Below are positions 1 through 9,200 of a stretch of DNA of 64,000 bases, one piece after another; the first letter of the stretch is position 1; each line of letters begins with the position of its first letter. This stretch comes from Bin55 sp965116055 (GTDB lineage Bacteria; Pseudomonadota; Gammaproteobacteria; Pseudomonadales; Azotimanducaceae). Where the stretch lies: contig OZ220466.1 of NCBI GenBank assembly GCA_965116055.1, positions 2,914,001 to 2,978,000 on the forward strand, read 5' to 3'. A program made the translations under genes and the position numbers. The notes below the pieces were generated by a model. It had not been told where the DNA came from. It ran no database searches and saw nothing but the letters and a program-made list of their open reading frames with translations.

Positions 1-624
1 TGACCGACCGTCGGGCAAGCGGTGGCCAGGTAGACGATTCGTCGAAAATCCCACAGCGCCTTCTTTCACTGAGCGTCCCGCTAACGCGGCAATTTGTTTA
101 ATCTCTTCATCCGTGGCCGGTTCTTCAACCGCGCGTTCGCCCATCACATAGAATCTAATCGCACAGTGCCCGGCCAGACCGCAGATATTGATCGAAGGTC
201 CGAGAGTTTCAAGCGCATCAAGATAACCGCCGTAAAACTCCCAGTCCCACGGTAGGCCGTGGAGGATTGCGTTCTTTGGAATGTCCTCAACCGTCTCCAT
301 CATGCCGGCGAGGAACTCACGATCACTCGGCTTACACGGTGCAAACGTTACGCCGCAATTGCCGAGCAATGCTGTAGTCACGCCGTGCCACGATACGGAA
401 GTCACTTGCGGATCCCACCCAATCTGTGCGTCGAGATGCGTGTGTAGGTCAATAAAACCAGGCGAGACGATCGCGCCGTCTGCGTTGATTTCTTCGTTTC
501 CTTTGCCTTCAACCGTACCGATTGCTGCAATTCGGTCGCCGTTTATCGCAATGTCGCCTGAAAAAGGTTCTGCGCCCGTTCCATCAACAATCGAACCGTC
601 GCGAATAACTAGGTCATAACTCAT
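1..624 (-). CDS. N-acyl-D-amino-acid deacylase family amidohydrolase, N-terminal part
   Basis: Zinc amidohydrolase of the D-aminoacylase/N-acyl-D-amino-acid deacylase group, expected to hydrolyse N-acylated D-amino acids or related amides in the cytoplasm. The ATG start is at 622-624 and the frame stays open for 208 residues to the window edge, so the C-terminal half or more is missing because of the window and not through decay. Visible motifs are the metal-binding HTHLDAQ at residues 61-67 and GNCGVTFAPC at about 88-97, where the family carries a zinc-ligand Cys. The first 55 residues form the usual small beta domain of this superfamily. It is divergent from the crotonase gene that starts 170 bp away. 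The substrate cannot be read from this fragment; dihydroorotase-like relatives are a less likely alternative. Confidence 0.85.
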   Translation of the reverse strand, partial: MSYDLVIRDGSIVDGTGAEPFSGDIAINGDRIAAIGTVEGKGNEEINADGAIVSPGFIDLHTHLDAQIGWDPQVTSVSWHGVTTALLGNCGVTFAPCKPSDREFLAGMMETVEDIPKNAILHGLPWDWEFYGGYLDALETLGPSINICGLAGHCAIRFYVMGERAVEEPATDEEIKQIAALAGRSVKEGAVGFSTNRLPGHRLPDGRS

Positions 625-794
625 AAGTCAGTCTCTATATTGATATAGATTAGAAGTATTAAATCATGTTATGTGCAGGTAAATTCACAATCAACGTCGA
701 ACGGTATGGTACTCGCTTCAAGTCTTACATATAACGGCAACCGTTTAGATGTAAATAATCTAGCTATCTTGCAAACAATGGATGCGGAAAAACC

Positions 795-1628
795 ATGTCT
801 GACGAACAACCCTTACTGACTGAGCGGCGAGGTGAAAAGGACGGGATTCTTTGGATTACGCTGAATCGGCCCGAAAAATTGAATGCATTGACTTTTCCGC
901 TGTTGCGCGAGCTGCGCGAGGTGCTGTTCGACGCCCGTTTCGATCGCACCTTGAGGTGCATCGTCATTACGGGTGCTGGTCGTGGATTTTGCGCCGGAAT
1001 GGACTTCAGCGGCGCGGCGAATCCTGATCCAGACCCGCAACCAGACGGTCTGACGCCTGATGTGCAAGATATTGAAGGCTACCGGCTCAACTTTCGGCAC
1101 GAAACCGAGACCTACATAGCGTTGAGGCGGATGGAAATTCCCATTCTGGCAAGCGTCAACGGACCTTGCGTCGGTGCTGGCTTCGATTTAGCGAGTCATT
1201 GCGACCTGGCTGTGGTATCTACTGCGGCGCGCTTTCAAGTCGCGTACGTCAAACGCGGTTTGTATCCAGACTTGGGCGGCTTTTGGTCCCTCCCGAAGGT
1301 TTTAGGTTGGCGAAAAGCGATGGAAATGATGATGACCGGTCGCTTTATGAGCGCGGAAGAAGCTCACGAAGCTGGATTTAGCAATTACCTTGTCCCGCCG
1401 CACGAACTCGAATCAAAGACCATGGAGTTTGCGTTGGAACTTGAAGCAGGTCCGCCCATCGGGCAAAAAGTCGGCAAATTACTGGCCATACGCACAGCTA
1501 ACATGGATTTCGACACGGCGATGCAGTGGTCTGAATCAGTTATACCTTTAGTAGGCCTATCGCAAGACTTTAAGGAAGGTCAAGCGGCATTTCGCGAAAA
1601 ACGAGACGCAAATTTTCGAGGATTTTGA
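795..1628 (+). CDS. Enoyl-CoA hydratase/isomerase (crotonase) family protein
   Basis: Crotonase-fold acyl-CoA enzyme of 277 residues, a normal length for the family. The oxyanion-hole segment GAGRGFCAGMD is at residues 60-70 and the second conserved block, GPCVGAGFDLASHCDL, at 123-138. The two glutamates that do general acid/base chemistry in classic enoyl-CoA hydratase are not evident: the first block reads GFDL where hydratases have G-C-E-L, and the following P-D-L-G-G block lacks the second Glu. The protein may therefore be an isomerase, hydrolase or other crotonase rather than a hydratase; this is inferred from motif comparison by eye. The start is the ATG at 795, preceded by a weak purine stretch. 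It stands alone in its orientation and converges with a kinase-like gene. Confidence 0.85.
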   Translation: MSDEQPLLTERRGEKDGILWITLNRPEKLNALTFPLLRELREVLFDARFDRTLRCIVITGAGRGFCAGMDFSGAANPDPDPQPDGLTPDVQDIEGYRLNFRHETETYIALRRMEIPILASVNGPCVGAGFDLASHCDLAVVSTAARFQVAYVKRGLYPDLGGFWSLPKVLGWRKAMEMMMTGRFMSAEEAHEAGFSNYLVPPHELESKTMEFALELEAGPPIGQKVGKLLAIRTANMDFDTAMQWSESVIPLVGLSQDFKEGQAAFREKRDANFRGF

Positions 1629-1776
1629 GATATGCCAACGAGAGAAAAAACCATTTCAGCCAATTCGCCGCGTAAGTAGTTTCAGCAATAGCTCCTGAAG
1701 AGGCAGACACCTTGTAGTTCGATTGCAGCGCGATTTTGAGAAGTGCTGTCGACATTGATTTACATTCATATAAGCA

Positions 1777-2571
1777 TTAAGTGTTACTGAGACGAAGAAT
1801 CTCAGCAGCAGTATCAATGCGCTGTTTGACGATGCCTTTGTGATTTGAGCCGTGTCGTAAACGATCAAGTGCCCATGCATGCTCTCGAATTTGGTAAAGG
1901 ACTCGTGTGCGTTGTACATGGTGCTGGTTCGCCTGCGAGTCGTACGTGTAAATGCATTCATCGAATTCCTCGTCCTCAAACTCTAACCCGTAGCACAATC
2001 CAACGAGGTCAAAAATAGGGTCGTTGTCACCAGCCGATTCCCAGTCTAACGTGCAAAAGCCATCCTTAGTTTTAATCACATTCCAATCGTTAAGTTCGTT
2101 ATGGCAACCGCAGATTCGTTGCGGCTCCCAATGTAAGTCTTGGTAAACCTCTTGAAGTGATTCTTCGAGTTGCAATCCTTCAAGATAGCGCGCAAGGAGT
2201 GGCTCAACTTGATAAGAGCGAACCCCTACCGGAATCTCGGAATGCAATTCAAGCATGTAAGCTGCGGCAGTTTTTGCGTCAATCGGGGAATTCACTAGTA
2301 AATCCCCTTCAATATAGGCTGTGATCATGTCACCGGATGCCTCATCGTAAGCAAGCACTCGCGGTGCAAGCGAGATTTTTAGGTAACGTGATTCGTGTGT
2401 AGGCGCGACTGAATGCGCGCTTTTTAGTCTGACGACAGTTTCAATACCATCAATAAGCATCCGGTAGTTTCGATTACTCCAGCCACCTTCAAGGTATTCA
2501 ATTAGTTCGAATTGCCGAGCATGGGGCATAAGTTCTTGTGCACGGTCAACGACCGTAGCCACATCATGCAT
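1777..2571 (-). CDS. Aminoglycoside/choline kinase-like phosphotransferase
   Basis: Small-molecule kinase of the APH/choline-kinase fold, 264 residues, probably phosphorylating a hydroxyl on a small metabolite in the cytoplasm. An N-terminal nucleotide-loop-like stretch, EGGWSNRNYR, is at about residues 28-37. The catalytic (Brenner) loop reads H157-N-E-L-N-D-W-N164, and the metal-binding LDWESAG has its Asp at 176. The usual loop is H-N-D-L-x-x-x-N, so the catalytic Asp position is Glu159 here, a conservative but uncommon change. The order of motifs and the spacing resemble choline or thiamine kinases more than antibiotic kinases. It is divergently arranged with the VWA gene, only about 46 bp from that gene's likely ATG, so the two may share a promoter region. 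The substrate is unknown. Confidence 0.75.
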   Translation of the reverse strand: MHDVATVVDRAQELMPHARQFELIEYLEGGWSNRNYRMLIDGIETVVRLKSAHSVAPTHESRYLKISLAPRVLAYDEASGDMITAYIEGDLLVNSPIDAKTAAAYMLELHSEIPVGVRSYQVEPLLARYLEGLQLEESLQEVYQDLHWEPQRICGCHNELNDWNVIKTKDGFCTLDWESAGDNDPIFDLVGLCYGLEFEDEEFDECIYTYDSQANQHHVQRTRVLYQIREHAWALDRLRHGSNHKGIVKQRIDTAAEILRLSNT

Positions 2572-2617
2572 GCTGGTGTAACTGTAAAAGATGCGAATGC
2601 TTGATCATACTTGTCGC

Positions 2618-3967
2618 ATGGAGCAGACACTTGTGAAGTTCGTGCGGGCATTACGTAATGCCAATGTTCGCGTTTCGCCCGCGGAGACACTGGTTGCCCT
2701 AACGGTTTTTCATCACATCGGAATCAGTGATCGACAGTTTTTAAAAGAAGCCTTGGCGCTTTGCCTCGCAAAGACAGCAGTAGAAAAACAAATCTTCGAA
2801 GTTACATTCGAACGATTTTTTGGACAACTGGGATTTCGTAACGCGCCCCACAACACGATGCTAAGCACCCTAGCTCCACTTCATTTGAGCCAAGAAGTGA
2901 CGCAATTACTTGACGAGTCCCTTGTGATCGGGATTCGTCAACTGCTTGATGGCCGTCGAGAACTATTGACGGAGATGCTACAAAGAACTGCCATAGATCA
3001 GGGCATTGAAGCTATTAGCTCATTACGGGAGAAGCGCACGATTGAGTTGCAAATTTCAAATGCACTGGGCTTGCCGAAGATCGACACGTATCTTGACTCT
3101 GATCCTGATGCAGATGACGCACCCCTCTTACGCTATGTTCGTCAATACCTTCATAATCAGGTTCACGACTATGTCGACCGTCAATACGCTATCCATGTTG
3201 ACCCATCCTCAAAGCGAGCGATAGTAGAAGCAGCACTTGCAAGCCATCTAAACAATCTGCCGTTGAAATACTACGGTGAGGTTCAGCAAGTTGTTAAACG
3301 TTTGGCTCAATATTTCAGCAAAGTTCACCGTAAACGTTCAAAACGAGCGCGCCACGGACAGTTGGAATACAAGCGAACGATTCGCCAGAATATGGCTTAC
3401 GGCGGCAATGTGTTCGAGTTGCGCTGGCGACGAGTCCGCAAAGAGGTGTCAACTGTTTACGTAATTTGTGATGTCAGCAATTCAGTCGCGCCTATTGCGC
3501 GGTTTCTGTTGCTTTTCCTCTATGAATTGGTAGATGTACTTCCCAGGATTCGAGCTTTTGCTTTTTCAAGCAATTTAGGTGAAGTCACGGAAACGTTTTT
3601 AGCGAAAACCACGAATACGGCGATCGAAGAAGCGTTATTTGATTGGGGTAAAGGTAATACTGATTACGGTCGGGCGTTTCTGGATTTTCGAGCGAGCTGT
3701 GGTAGAGAGTTAAATAAACGATCGACTGTCATCGTTTTAGGAGATGCGCGCTCGAATTTTTACGATGTAAATATCGGCGTGTTTGCCGAGCTTGCGAAGC
3801 GTACGAGGCAGCTGTTTTGGTTGAGCCCCGAAACGCGCGCGCAATGGCGTGAAGGCGATTCGGAAATGGCTCGGTTCGCCCCCTTTTGTACTGAAGTTAT
3901 GCTCTGCAATCGAATTGATCATATCAAGCGGTTCGCGGACCGGTTATTGCGAGAAATTGCGAGTTAG
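2618..3967 (+). CDS. VWA domain-containing CoxE-like protein
   Basis: Cytoplasmic von Willebrand factor A protein of the CoxE type, 449 residues from the ATG at 2618; an upstream ATG at 2591 would add nine residues. The C-terminal VWA domain carries the metal-ion-dependent adhesion site D-V-S-N-S at about residues 285-289, and later GNTDYG and VIVLGDAR segments typical of CoxE proteins. The N-terminal 240 residues are helical, with basic stretches (HRKRSKRARHG) just before the VWA. Family members usually work with a MoxR-type AAA ATPase to insert or remodel metal cofactors in a client enzyme. No AAA gene is adjacent here; the only one in the window is 37 kb away with its own VWA partner. The client enzyme is therefore unknown. 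Confidence 0.8.
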   Translation: MEQTLVKFVRALRNANVRVSPAETLVALTVFHHIGISDRQFLKEALALCLAKTAVEKQIFEVTFERFFGQLGFRNAPHNTMLSTLAPLHLSQEVTQLLDESLVIGIRQLLDGRRELLTEMLQRTAIDQGIEAISSLREKRTIELQISNALGLPKIDTYLDSDPDADDAPLLRYVRQYLHNQVHDYVDRQYAIHVDPSSKRAIVEAALASHLNNLPLKYYGEVQQVVKRLAQYFSKVHRKRSKRARHGQLEYKRTIRQNMAYGGNVFELRWRRVRKEVSTVYVICDVSNSVAPIARFLLLFLYELVDVLPRIRAFAFSSNLGEVTETFLAKTTNTAIEEALFDWGKGNTDYGRAFLDFRASCGRELNKRSTVIVLGDARSNFYDVNIGVFAELAKRTRQLFWLSPETRAQWREGDSEMARFAPFCTEVMLCNRIDHIKRFADRLLREIAS

Positions 3968-4023
3968 TCATTTATCTAGGAGCCTGCGCCGTAGAAAATT
4001 TCTCAGGACAAAATTAGCAAAAT

Positions 4024-4041
4024 ATATCTTTATATAGATAT
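4024..4041. repeat. AT-rich inverted repeat upstream of gpx
   Basis: ATATCT at 4024-4029 is the exact reverse complement of AGATAT at 4036-4041 with six bases between. It sits in a very AT-rich stretch between the VWA gene and the glutathione peroxidase gene. It could be a regulator-binding palindrome or simply low-complexity AT sequence; nothing decides between these. Confidence 0.3.
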
Positions 4042-4173
4042 GATTAAGAAAAAAATACGAAAATACATCCTATTTTCTGAGTGCCAAAACGTTTACGTTC
4101 TCACTCTAAAGCTTTCAGATAGAAACCCAAAGCGTTAAATTTACTGTGAATATTGAACGCTCCACTTCTTCCT

Positions 4174-4650
4174 ATGACTTTCCACGACCTCACCATGAAA
4201 GCAATTGACGGTACTGATATAGCCTTTGACCGCTTCAAAGGCATCCATTGCCTAGTCGTAAACGTTGCAAGTCAGTGCGGCTACACGCCTCAGTATGAGG
4301 GTTTAGAGAAGCTGCAGAAAGACTTCGCCGCCAAGAAATTTACCGTTCTAGGTTTTCCGTGTAATCAATTCGGTGCACAGGAACCTGGTTCCAATGCCCA
4401 AATTTGCGACTTCGCCGAGTCGAACTTCGGAGTGACCTTCCCTATGTTTGGTAAAGTCGACGTACGCGACGAAGGAGCATGCGAGCTCTACCAGTGGCTA
4501 ACCGCGCAGAAAGCTCGACCCAATGGCAAATCAAACATAGGCTGGAACTTCACGAAATTCCTAGTCGACGGCGAAGGTCAAGTACTCGAACGCTTTGAGC
4601 CTCAAGTGACACCCACTGAAATCGCTTCGAAACTAAACGAAATACTCTAG
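4174..4650 (+). CDS. Glutathione peroxidase (cysteine type)
   Basis: Thiol peroxidase of the glutathione peroxidase/BtuE family, reducing hydroperoxides with glutathione or thioredoxin. From the ATG at 4174 it has 158 residues, the standard size; a TTG at 4153 would add seven residues without homology value. The catalytic tetrad is visible: Cys35 in ASQCGYTP, Gln65 in FPCNQFG, and Trp124-Asn125 in the WNF motif. The active-site residue is encoded by TGC, so this is the Cys form and not a selenoprotein, which is worth noting given the TGA-containing glutaredoxin 4.5 kb downstream. It converges with the acyl-CoA ligase gene, whose stop overlaps the last bases of gpx. A degraded copy of this exact gpx/ligase junction occurs at 52362-52475. 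Confidence 0.93.
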   Translation: MTFHDLTMKAIDGTDIAFDRFKGIHCLVVNVASQCGYTPQYEGLEKLQKDFAAKKFTVLGFPCNQFGAQEPGSNAQICDFAESNFGVTFPMFGKVDVRDEGACELYQWLTAQKARPNGKSNIGWNFTKFLVDGEGQVLERFEPQVTPTEIASKLNEIL

Positions 4651-6782
4651 GCTATCAATCCTGCCGTTCGTGCCCACCGATACTTAGCGCCGAGCACAGC
4701 GACCGGGGTTTCCGCCGTATAAGGATAAGCGAGAATATTGCGTGCGTTCAAGTAATCACACGCGGCCTCAATTTCAACATCTCCGACAAGCGAACATACG
4801 ACCGGTTTGTCTATGCCTTGCTCGCGCGCCTGCTCGACACAACCGCTCAGCAACTCCGCAAACACCATGGGCGGCGTGATGATGGTGTGCCAATAGCCGA
4901 GTATCAATGCATGGATGCGTGACTCGTTTAACGCAAGATTAATCGTGGCTTCATAAGTCGTCGGGGGTTCGCCGCCCGTAATATCGACCGGATTCCCGGC
5001 CGCACCGAACGGCGGTATGAACTCACGAAACGCCGCATCCAAATCATCCGGCATGGACATCAGGTTTAAATCATGGTCAACGCACGCGTCCGATAAGAGT
5101 ACGCCCGAACCACCGGCGCCAGTCAGAATCAACACGTTCTCTCCTTTGGGCGTCGGCAATACAGCTAACCCGCGAGAATATTCCAGCATATCGTTGAGTT
5201 TTTCAACGCGAATAACGCCCGCTTCTCGCAACACGGCATCGTAAACCCGATTATCACCGGCTAACGCGCCGGTATGGGAGCTCGCAGCACGCGCGCCTAG
5301 CTGCGTACGACCTGCCTTAAGTACAACGATTGGTTTATGCTTAGAAACCCGAGAAGCCACCTCGGCAAACGCACGTCCGTCTTTCAAATCTTCGACATGC
5401 ATTGCAATAACCTGTGTATTGGGATCTTGCTCGAAGTAGGTCAGTAAATCGTCTTCATCAATATCGGCTTTATTTCCTAGGCCAACGATTGCAGATACAC
5501 CGAGGTTGGTGGACCGACTGAAGCCGACAATGGCCATACCGACCCCGCCGCTCTGCGATGACAACGCAACGACCCCGCGTACGTTGTATGGAGTACAGAA
5601 CGTTGCGCAAAGATCATGATGGGTGTAGTAAAAACCATAGATATTGGGGCCCATGAGACGAACGTTACTCTCCTCAGCCGCTTGCACGACTTCGGCCTGC
5701 AGCTCGTGTTCCCCGATCTCGGCAAAGCCTGACGGGATCAATATCGCACCCGCGATGCCTTTTTCGCCGCACTCGCGGATGACATTCGCAACGAATGCAG
5801 CGGGAATACAAAAAATCGCGATGTCTACATCACAAGGAATGTCCTTGACCGACGCGTAGCACTTGTGAGCAAGAATCTCCGTAGCCTTCGGGTGTACGGG
5901 ATGCAAAGAGCCTTGATATCCGCCGTCAATTAAGTTTTTCATCACCGAATTGCCGATCTTGCCATCTTCGGCCGATGCGCCGACCACGGCGATAGCTCGC
6001 GGTTTCATTATGCGTTGCATGGCAGCTAAGATGCTCTCATGCGACGGTCGAGGCCGCGGCGTTGGAGGATCAAAACTCAATACAACGCGCATATCCACGA
6101 CGGACACCGCATCACCAGTGGCAATCGCAGGATTGAGGTCAATCTCTGCAATTTCAGGTATCTCGGCGATCATGCGGCTCACCTTAACAATCAAATCTGC
6201 AACCGCATCGCGATTAACCGGGGGTGTGCCTCGTACGCCATCAAGAATCGCGCTACCCTTAATCTCATTAAGCATGTTCAAGGCGTCATCATGCGTTGTT
6301 GGCGCAAGTCGAAACGTAACGTCCTCAAGCACTTCAACCATAATGCCGCCGAGACCGAACGCAACGAGTTCGCCAAACACGGCATCTGTCGTGGCGCCGA
6401 CAATAAGTTCTTGACCAGACGGGATCTGTTCTTGGACTAACACCCCGTCAATTGAGACGTTGGGGTCGTACGCTTTTGCATTCGCGTTGATCTCATTGAA
6501 TGCAATGCGCGCCGCGTCGGATCCTGTTACATTCGCGATCACCCCGCCGGCATCAGTTTTATGAATGATGTCCGCTGAGACGACCTTCATAACCACAGCG
6601 CTGCCGATTTCGCTAGCAGCGCGAGCGGCTTCGTCTGCACTTTTCGTCAACGTTTGCGAAGGAATAGGAAGGTTGTAAGACCTGGCTAATGCACGGGTTG
6701 CTTCCGGATCAAGGATTCGTCGGTTTTTACTACGCATTAATTCAATAAGACTTCGGATGTCAGTAGAAACAGAATCAGACAT
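4647..6782 (-). CDS. ADP-forming acetyl/acyl-CoA ligase, single-chain
   Basis: NDP-forming acyl-CoA synthetase, converting an acid, CoA and ATP to acyl-CoA with ADP and phosphate, or the reverse. From the ATG at 6780-6782 it has 711 residues; an in-frame TTG at 6806 is less likely. Domain order is the fused type with an ATP-grasp domain first (about residues 20-235, containing KVVSADIIHKTDAGGV), then a CoA-binding Rossmann domain (PRAIAVVGASAEDGKIGN), then the succinyl-CoA-ligase-like flavodoxin domains. The phosphorylated histidine is expected in the SSHTGALAG motif. It is divergent from the ThDP enzyme gene 249 bp away, which suggests joint control and an acyl-CoA substrate in common. The acid used cannot be read from sequence. 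Confidence 0.9.
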   Translation of the reverse strand: MSDSVSTDIRSLIELMRSKNRRILDPEATRALARSYNLPIPSQTLTKSADEAARAASEIGSAVVMKVVSADIIHKTDAGGVIANVTGSDAARIAFNEINANAKAYDPNVSIDGVLVQEQIPSGQELIVGATTDAVFGELVAFGLGGIMVEVLEDVTFRLAPTTHDDALNMLNEIKGSAILDGVRGTPPVNRDAVADLIVKVSRMIAEIPEIAEIDLNPAIATGDAVSVVDMRVVLSFDPPTPRPRPSHESILAAMQRIMKPRAIAVVGASAEDGKIGNSVMKNLIDGGYQGSLHPVHPKATEILAHKCYASVKDIPCDVDIAIFCIPAAFVANVIRECGEKGIAGAILIPSGFAEIGEHELQAEVVQAAEESNVRLMGPNIYGFYYTHHDLCATFCTPYNVRGVVALSSQSGGVGMAIVGFSRSTNLGVSAIVGLGNKADIDEDDLLTYFEQDPNTQVIAMHVEDLKDGRAFAEVASRVSKHKPIVVLKAGRTQLGARAASSHTGALAGDNRVYDAVLREAGVIRVEKLNDMLEYSRGLAVLPTPKGENVLILTGAGGSGVLLSDACVDHDLNLMSMPDDLDAAFREFIPPFGAAGNPVDITGGEPPTTYEATINLALNESRIHALILGYWHTIITPPMVFAELLSGCVEQAREQGIDKPVVCSLVGDVEIEAACDYLNARNILAYPYTAETPVAVLGAKYRWARTAGLIA

Positions 6783-7031
6783 AGTGGAATCGCAATTTAC
6801 GAGCAAATATGGCGAAATAATAGCTCTAACCGCTAGCTTCTACGCACTTGGAAAAACAATGATTAAGGATCAGGAACGTCCAAGGTCATTACTTAAAATC
6901 CACCCTAATTCGTTTGCGCTATGCGTTACTGGGCGCGTCGGCGCAGCTTTATGCAGAAACTTCTGACCCTCTTGATCGTGGACACATCCGCGTCAATCCA
7001 ATCTATAACCCGCGGCCCCTAGGAGAACACC

Positions 7032-8687
7032 ATGGCTACTGTAAATGGCGCGACTTTAATGGCTCGTAGCCTTAAACAACAAGGCGTCGACTACATGTTC
7101 GGAATCGTTGGATTCCCGGTACAAGGCGTTGCTGCGGCCGCGCAAGAAGCAGGCATTACTTACATTGGCATGCGCAACGAGCAGGCTGCTAGTTACGCTG
7201 CACATGCCGCGGGTTATCTCACCGGTCGCCCTCAAGCTTGCCTGACTGTTTCCGGTCCCGGCGTAATCCACGCATTTGCAGGTCTAGCAAATGCCAAGGA
7301 AAACTGCTGGCCCATGATTTTGATTGGAGGCGCTTCACCGATTTACCAGAACGGGATGGGGGCATTTCAAGAAGAACGCCAGACTGAGCTGGCCACACCT
7401 TACTGCAAGTATGCTCACAACATTGAACATGCGGCACGAATTCCCTACTACGTCGCCCAAGCTGTCCAGAGTTCGATCTACGGTCGGCCGGGTCCCGTCT
7501 ATCTGGATTTTCCCGACGACATCATTCGAGCTGAGGTTGACGAAGAAGAAGCCCAGGAAATTCCTCGCATCCCTGATCCGCCACGCACAATCGCAGACCC
7601 AAACGCAATTGAAGGTGCGTTAGATGCGTTGGAATCCGCGCAGAAACCGTTAGTCGTGGTCGGTAAGGGCATGGCATGGTCTCGCGCAGAAGACGAAGTA
7701 CGCGCATTCATCGAACGTACCCAGCTGCCGTTCCTTGCCTCGCCTATGGGCAAGGGGATCCTGCCCGACCACGATCGCCTATCCGTTGGCGCCGCCCGGA
7801 GTACCGCATTGCGTGAGGCGGATGTGGTTTTTCTGATGGGGGCACGTCTCAACTGGATCATGCACTTCGGCTTGCCGCCACGTTTTAACAAGGATGTTCG
7901 CATCATCCAGTTGGACATCAATGCGGAGGAGATCGGTCGTAACGTCCCTACCGAGGTGGCGCTGGTCGGCGACGGCAAAGCAATTACGCAACAACTGAAT
8001 ACAGCCCTCGGCAATCGTCAATGGTTTTATCCCGACGAAACTGCATGGCGTCAAACGCTTCAAGCCAAAGCCGACGACAACGCAAAAGCTGTCAAAGGCA
8101 TGATTGAGGATGACTCTTCCCCAATGAACTACTATCGCGCGTTCAAAGACATCAATGAATGGCTTCCAGACGACGCAATCATTATCGGTGAAGGCGCAAA
8201 TACGATGGATATCGGGCGCACGCAGATGTTGAATAGCAGACCGCGCCATCGCCTTGATGCCGGGACTTACGGGACCATGGGTATCGGCCTTGGTTTCGCG
8301 ATCGCGGCTGCCGTGAGTAATCCAAATAAGCCTGTGGTTTCTGTACAAGGAGACTCGGCATTCGGGTTCTCCGGCATGGAGATTGAAACCATGGTTCGTT
8401 ACAAATTACCGATCAAACTCATCGTATTGAATAATGGCGGCATCGGCGGTGGTATTGGACCGTTAAAAGAAGGTCAAACTGTACCGCCAGGCATATTGAC
8501 TTACGGCGCTCATTACGAAGGCATGATGGAAGCACTCGGCGGAAAGGGGTATTACGTCGAAGATCCCAAGGATCTTCGTGGAGTGCTTGACGACGCCATG
8601 GCGTTCGACGGGCCGACATTGATCAACGTACCGTTGAACCCGCGCGCGGGCCGCAAACCGCAACAATTCGGATGGCTCACTACCTAA
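7032..8687 (+). CDS. ThDP-dependent 2-hydroxyacyl-CoA lyase / oxalyl-CoA decarboxylase
   Basis: Thiamine-diphosphate enzyme of 551 residues, close by eye to 2-hydroxyacyl-CoA lyase (HACL1) and oxalyl-CoA decarboxylase, enzymes that break a 2-hydroxyacyl-CoA or oxalyl-CoA to release formyl-CoA or CO2. Visible features are GIVGFPV at residues 24-30, the cofactor-activating Glu50 in GMRNEQAA, the GPGVIHA and NCWPMILIGG segments shared with HACL1, and the ThDP-Mg motif beginning G440-D-S-A-F-G and ending near LNNGGIGGG. A good Shine-Dalgarno (TAGGAGAAC) precedes the ATG. It is followed by an epimerase-like VOC gene 37 bp on and divergent from an acyl-CoA ligase. Acetolactate synthase-like function is less likely because the FGIVGFPV and MRNEQAA blocks match the lyase group. 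Confidence 0.85.
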   Translation: MATVNGATLMARSLKQQGVDYMFGIVGFPVQGVAAAAQEAGITYIGMRNEQAASYAAHAAGYLTGRPQACLTVSGPGVIHAFAGLANAKENCWPMILIGGASPIYQNGMGAFQEERQTELATPYCKYAHNIEHAARIPYYVAQAVQSSIYGRPGPVYLDFPDDIIRAEVDEEEAQEIPRIPDPPRTIADPNAIEGALDALESAQKPLVVVGKGMAWSRAEDEVRAFIERTQLPFLASPMGKGILPDHDRLSVGAARSTALREADVVFLMGARLNWIMHFGLPPRFNKDVRIIQLDINAEEIGRNVPTEVALVGDGKAITQQLNTALGNRQWFYPDETAWRQTLQAKADDNAKAVKGMIEDDSSPMNYYRAFKDINEWLPDDAIIIGEGANTMDIGRTQMLNSRPRHRLDAGTYGTMGIGLGFAIAAAVSNPNKPVVSVQGDSAFGFSGMEIETMVRYKLPIKLIVLNNGGIGGGIGPLKEGQTVPPGILTYGAHYEGMMEALGGKGYYVEDPKDLRGVLDDAMAFDGPTLINVPLNPRAGRKPQQFGWLTT

Positions 8688-8724
8688 CAGGCGCTCGCTA
8701 TTCTCAGATTTATCCCTGAACGCA

Positions 8725-9192
8725 ATGAGCGATAAAACCGGTAGTAGGTCGCCGATCGGCAAGCTCGACCATATTGGCTTTGCAGTTCGCAGTATTGCCC
8801 AAGCGCGCAAGTTTTGGGAAGAACAACTCGGCGCAACTATGCTACGCGTGGTCGATCACCACAGCGGTGACTTTAGACTAGGCATTCTTGATCTGCACGG
8901 TTTTTGTATTGAGCTGCTTGAACCGGCCTCCCCTGACGGCTTTCTAAGCAAGTACTTGGAGAAACGAGGCGAAGGCATTCACCACATCACCTTGCAGACC
9001 CCGGATTTAGAGAAGCAAGTCGAAACTTTGGAATCGGCTGGCGTCCGCGTGGTAGATAAACACTTCGACCGAGCCGAGGGTGGCGTTGATGCGTTTATTT
9101 CGCCAAAGAGCTCCCACGGCGTGCTGATTCAACTAGGCGAAAATATCGGGCCACTCAACAATCCACCGTATTGGGAGGTAGACGACCCCTGA
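8725..9192 (+). CDS. VOC family protein, methylmalonyl-CoA epimerase-like
   Basis: Vicinal-oxygen-chelate protein of 155 residues with two beta-alpha-beta-beta-beta modules. KLDHIGFAVRSI near residue 12 and GIHHITLQTPDL near residue 87 supply metal-ligand histidines, and IELLEP a likely Glu ligand, the arrangement seen in methylmalonyl-CoA epimerases. That enzyme interconverts (S)- and (R)-methylmalonyl-CoA in propionyl-CoA breakdown. The ATG at 8725 lies 37 bp after the ThDP enzyme stop, and the next gene begins 8 bp after this stop, so the three appear co-transcribed. No mutase is in the window, so the epimerase name is a family-level guess; a lyase or dioxygenase of the same fold is possible. 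Confidence 0.8.
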   Translation: MSDKTGSRSPIGKLDHIGFAVRSIAQARKFWEEQLGATMLRVVDHHSGDFRLGILDLHGFCIELLEPASPDGFLSKYLEKRGEGIHHITLQTPDLEKQVETLESAGVRVVDKHFDRAEGGVDAFISPKSSHGVLIQLGENIGPLNNPPYWEVDDP

Positions 9193-9200
9193 CAACTTCC

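Noticed and set aside
1656..1979. 107-residue minus frame overlapping the end of the kinase gene
   Set aside because: Shares sequence with the kinase in another frame and has no features of a gene.
4024..4041. Operator for a specific regulator upstream of gpx
   Set aside because: The palindrome lies in extreme AT-rich sequence and no regulator or second site supports it. Listed only as a repeat.
5950..6414. 154-residue plus-strand frame opposite the acyl-CoA ligase
   Set aside because: Low-complexity Ser/Thr/Ile pattern typical of an antisense shadow.
7499..8348. Long antisense frames (171 and 189 residues) opposite the ThDP enzyme
   Set aside because: They are shadows of a strongly conserved gene and show no domain.
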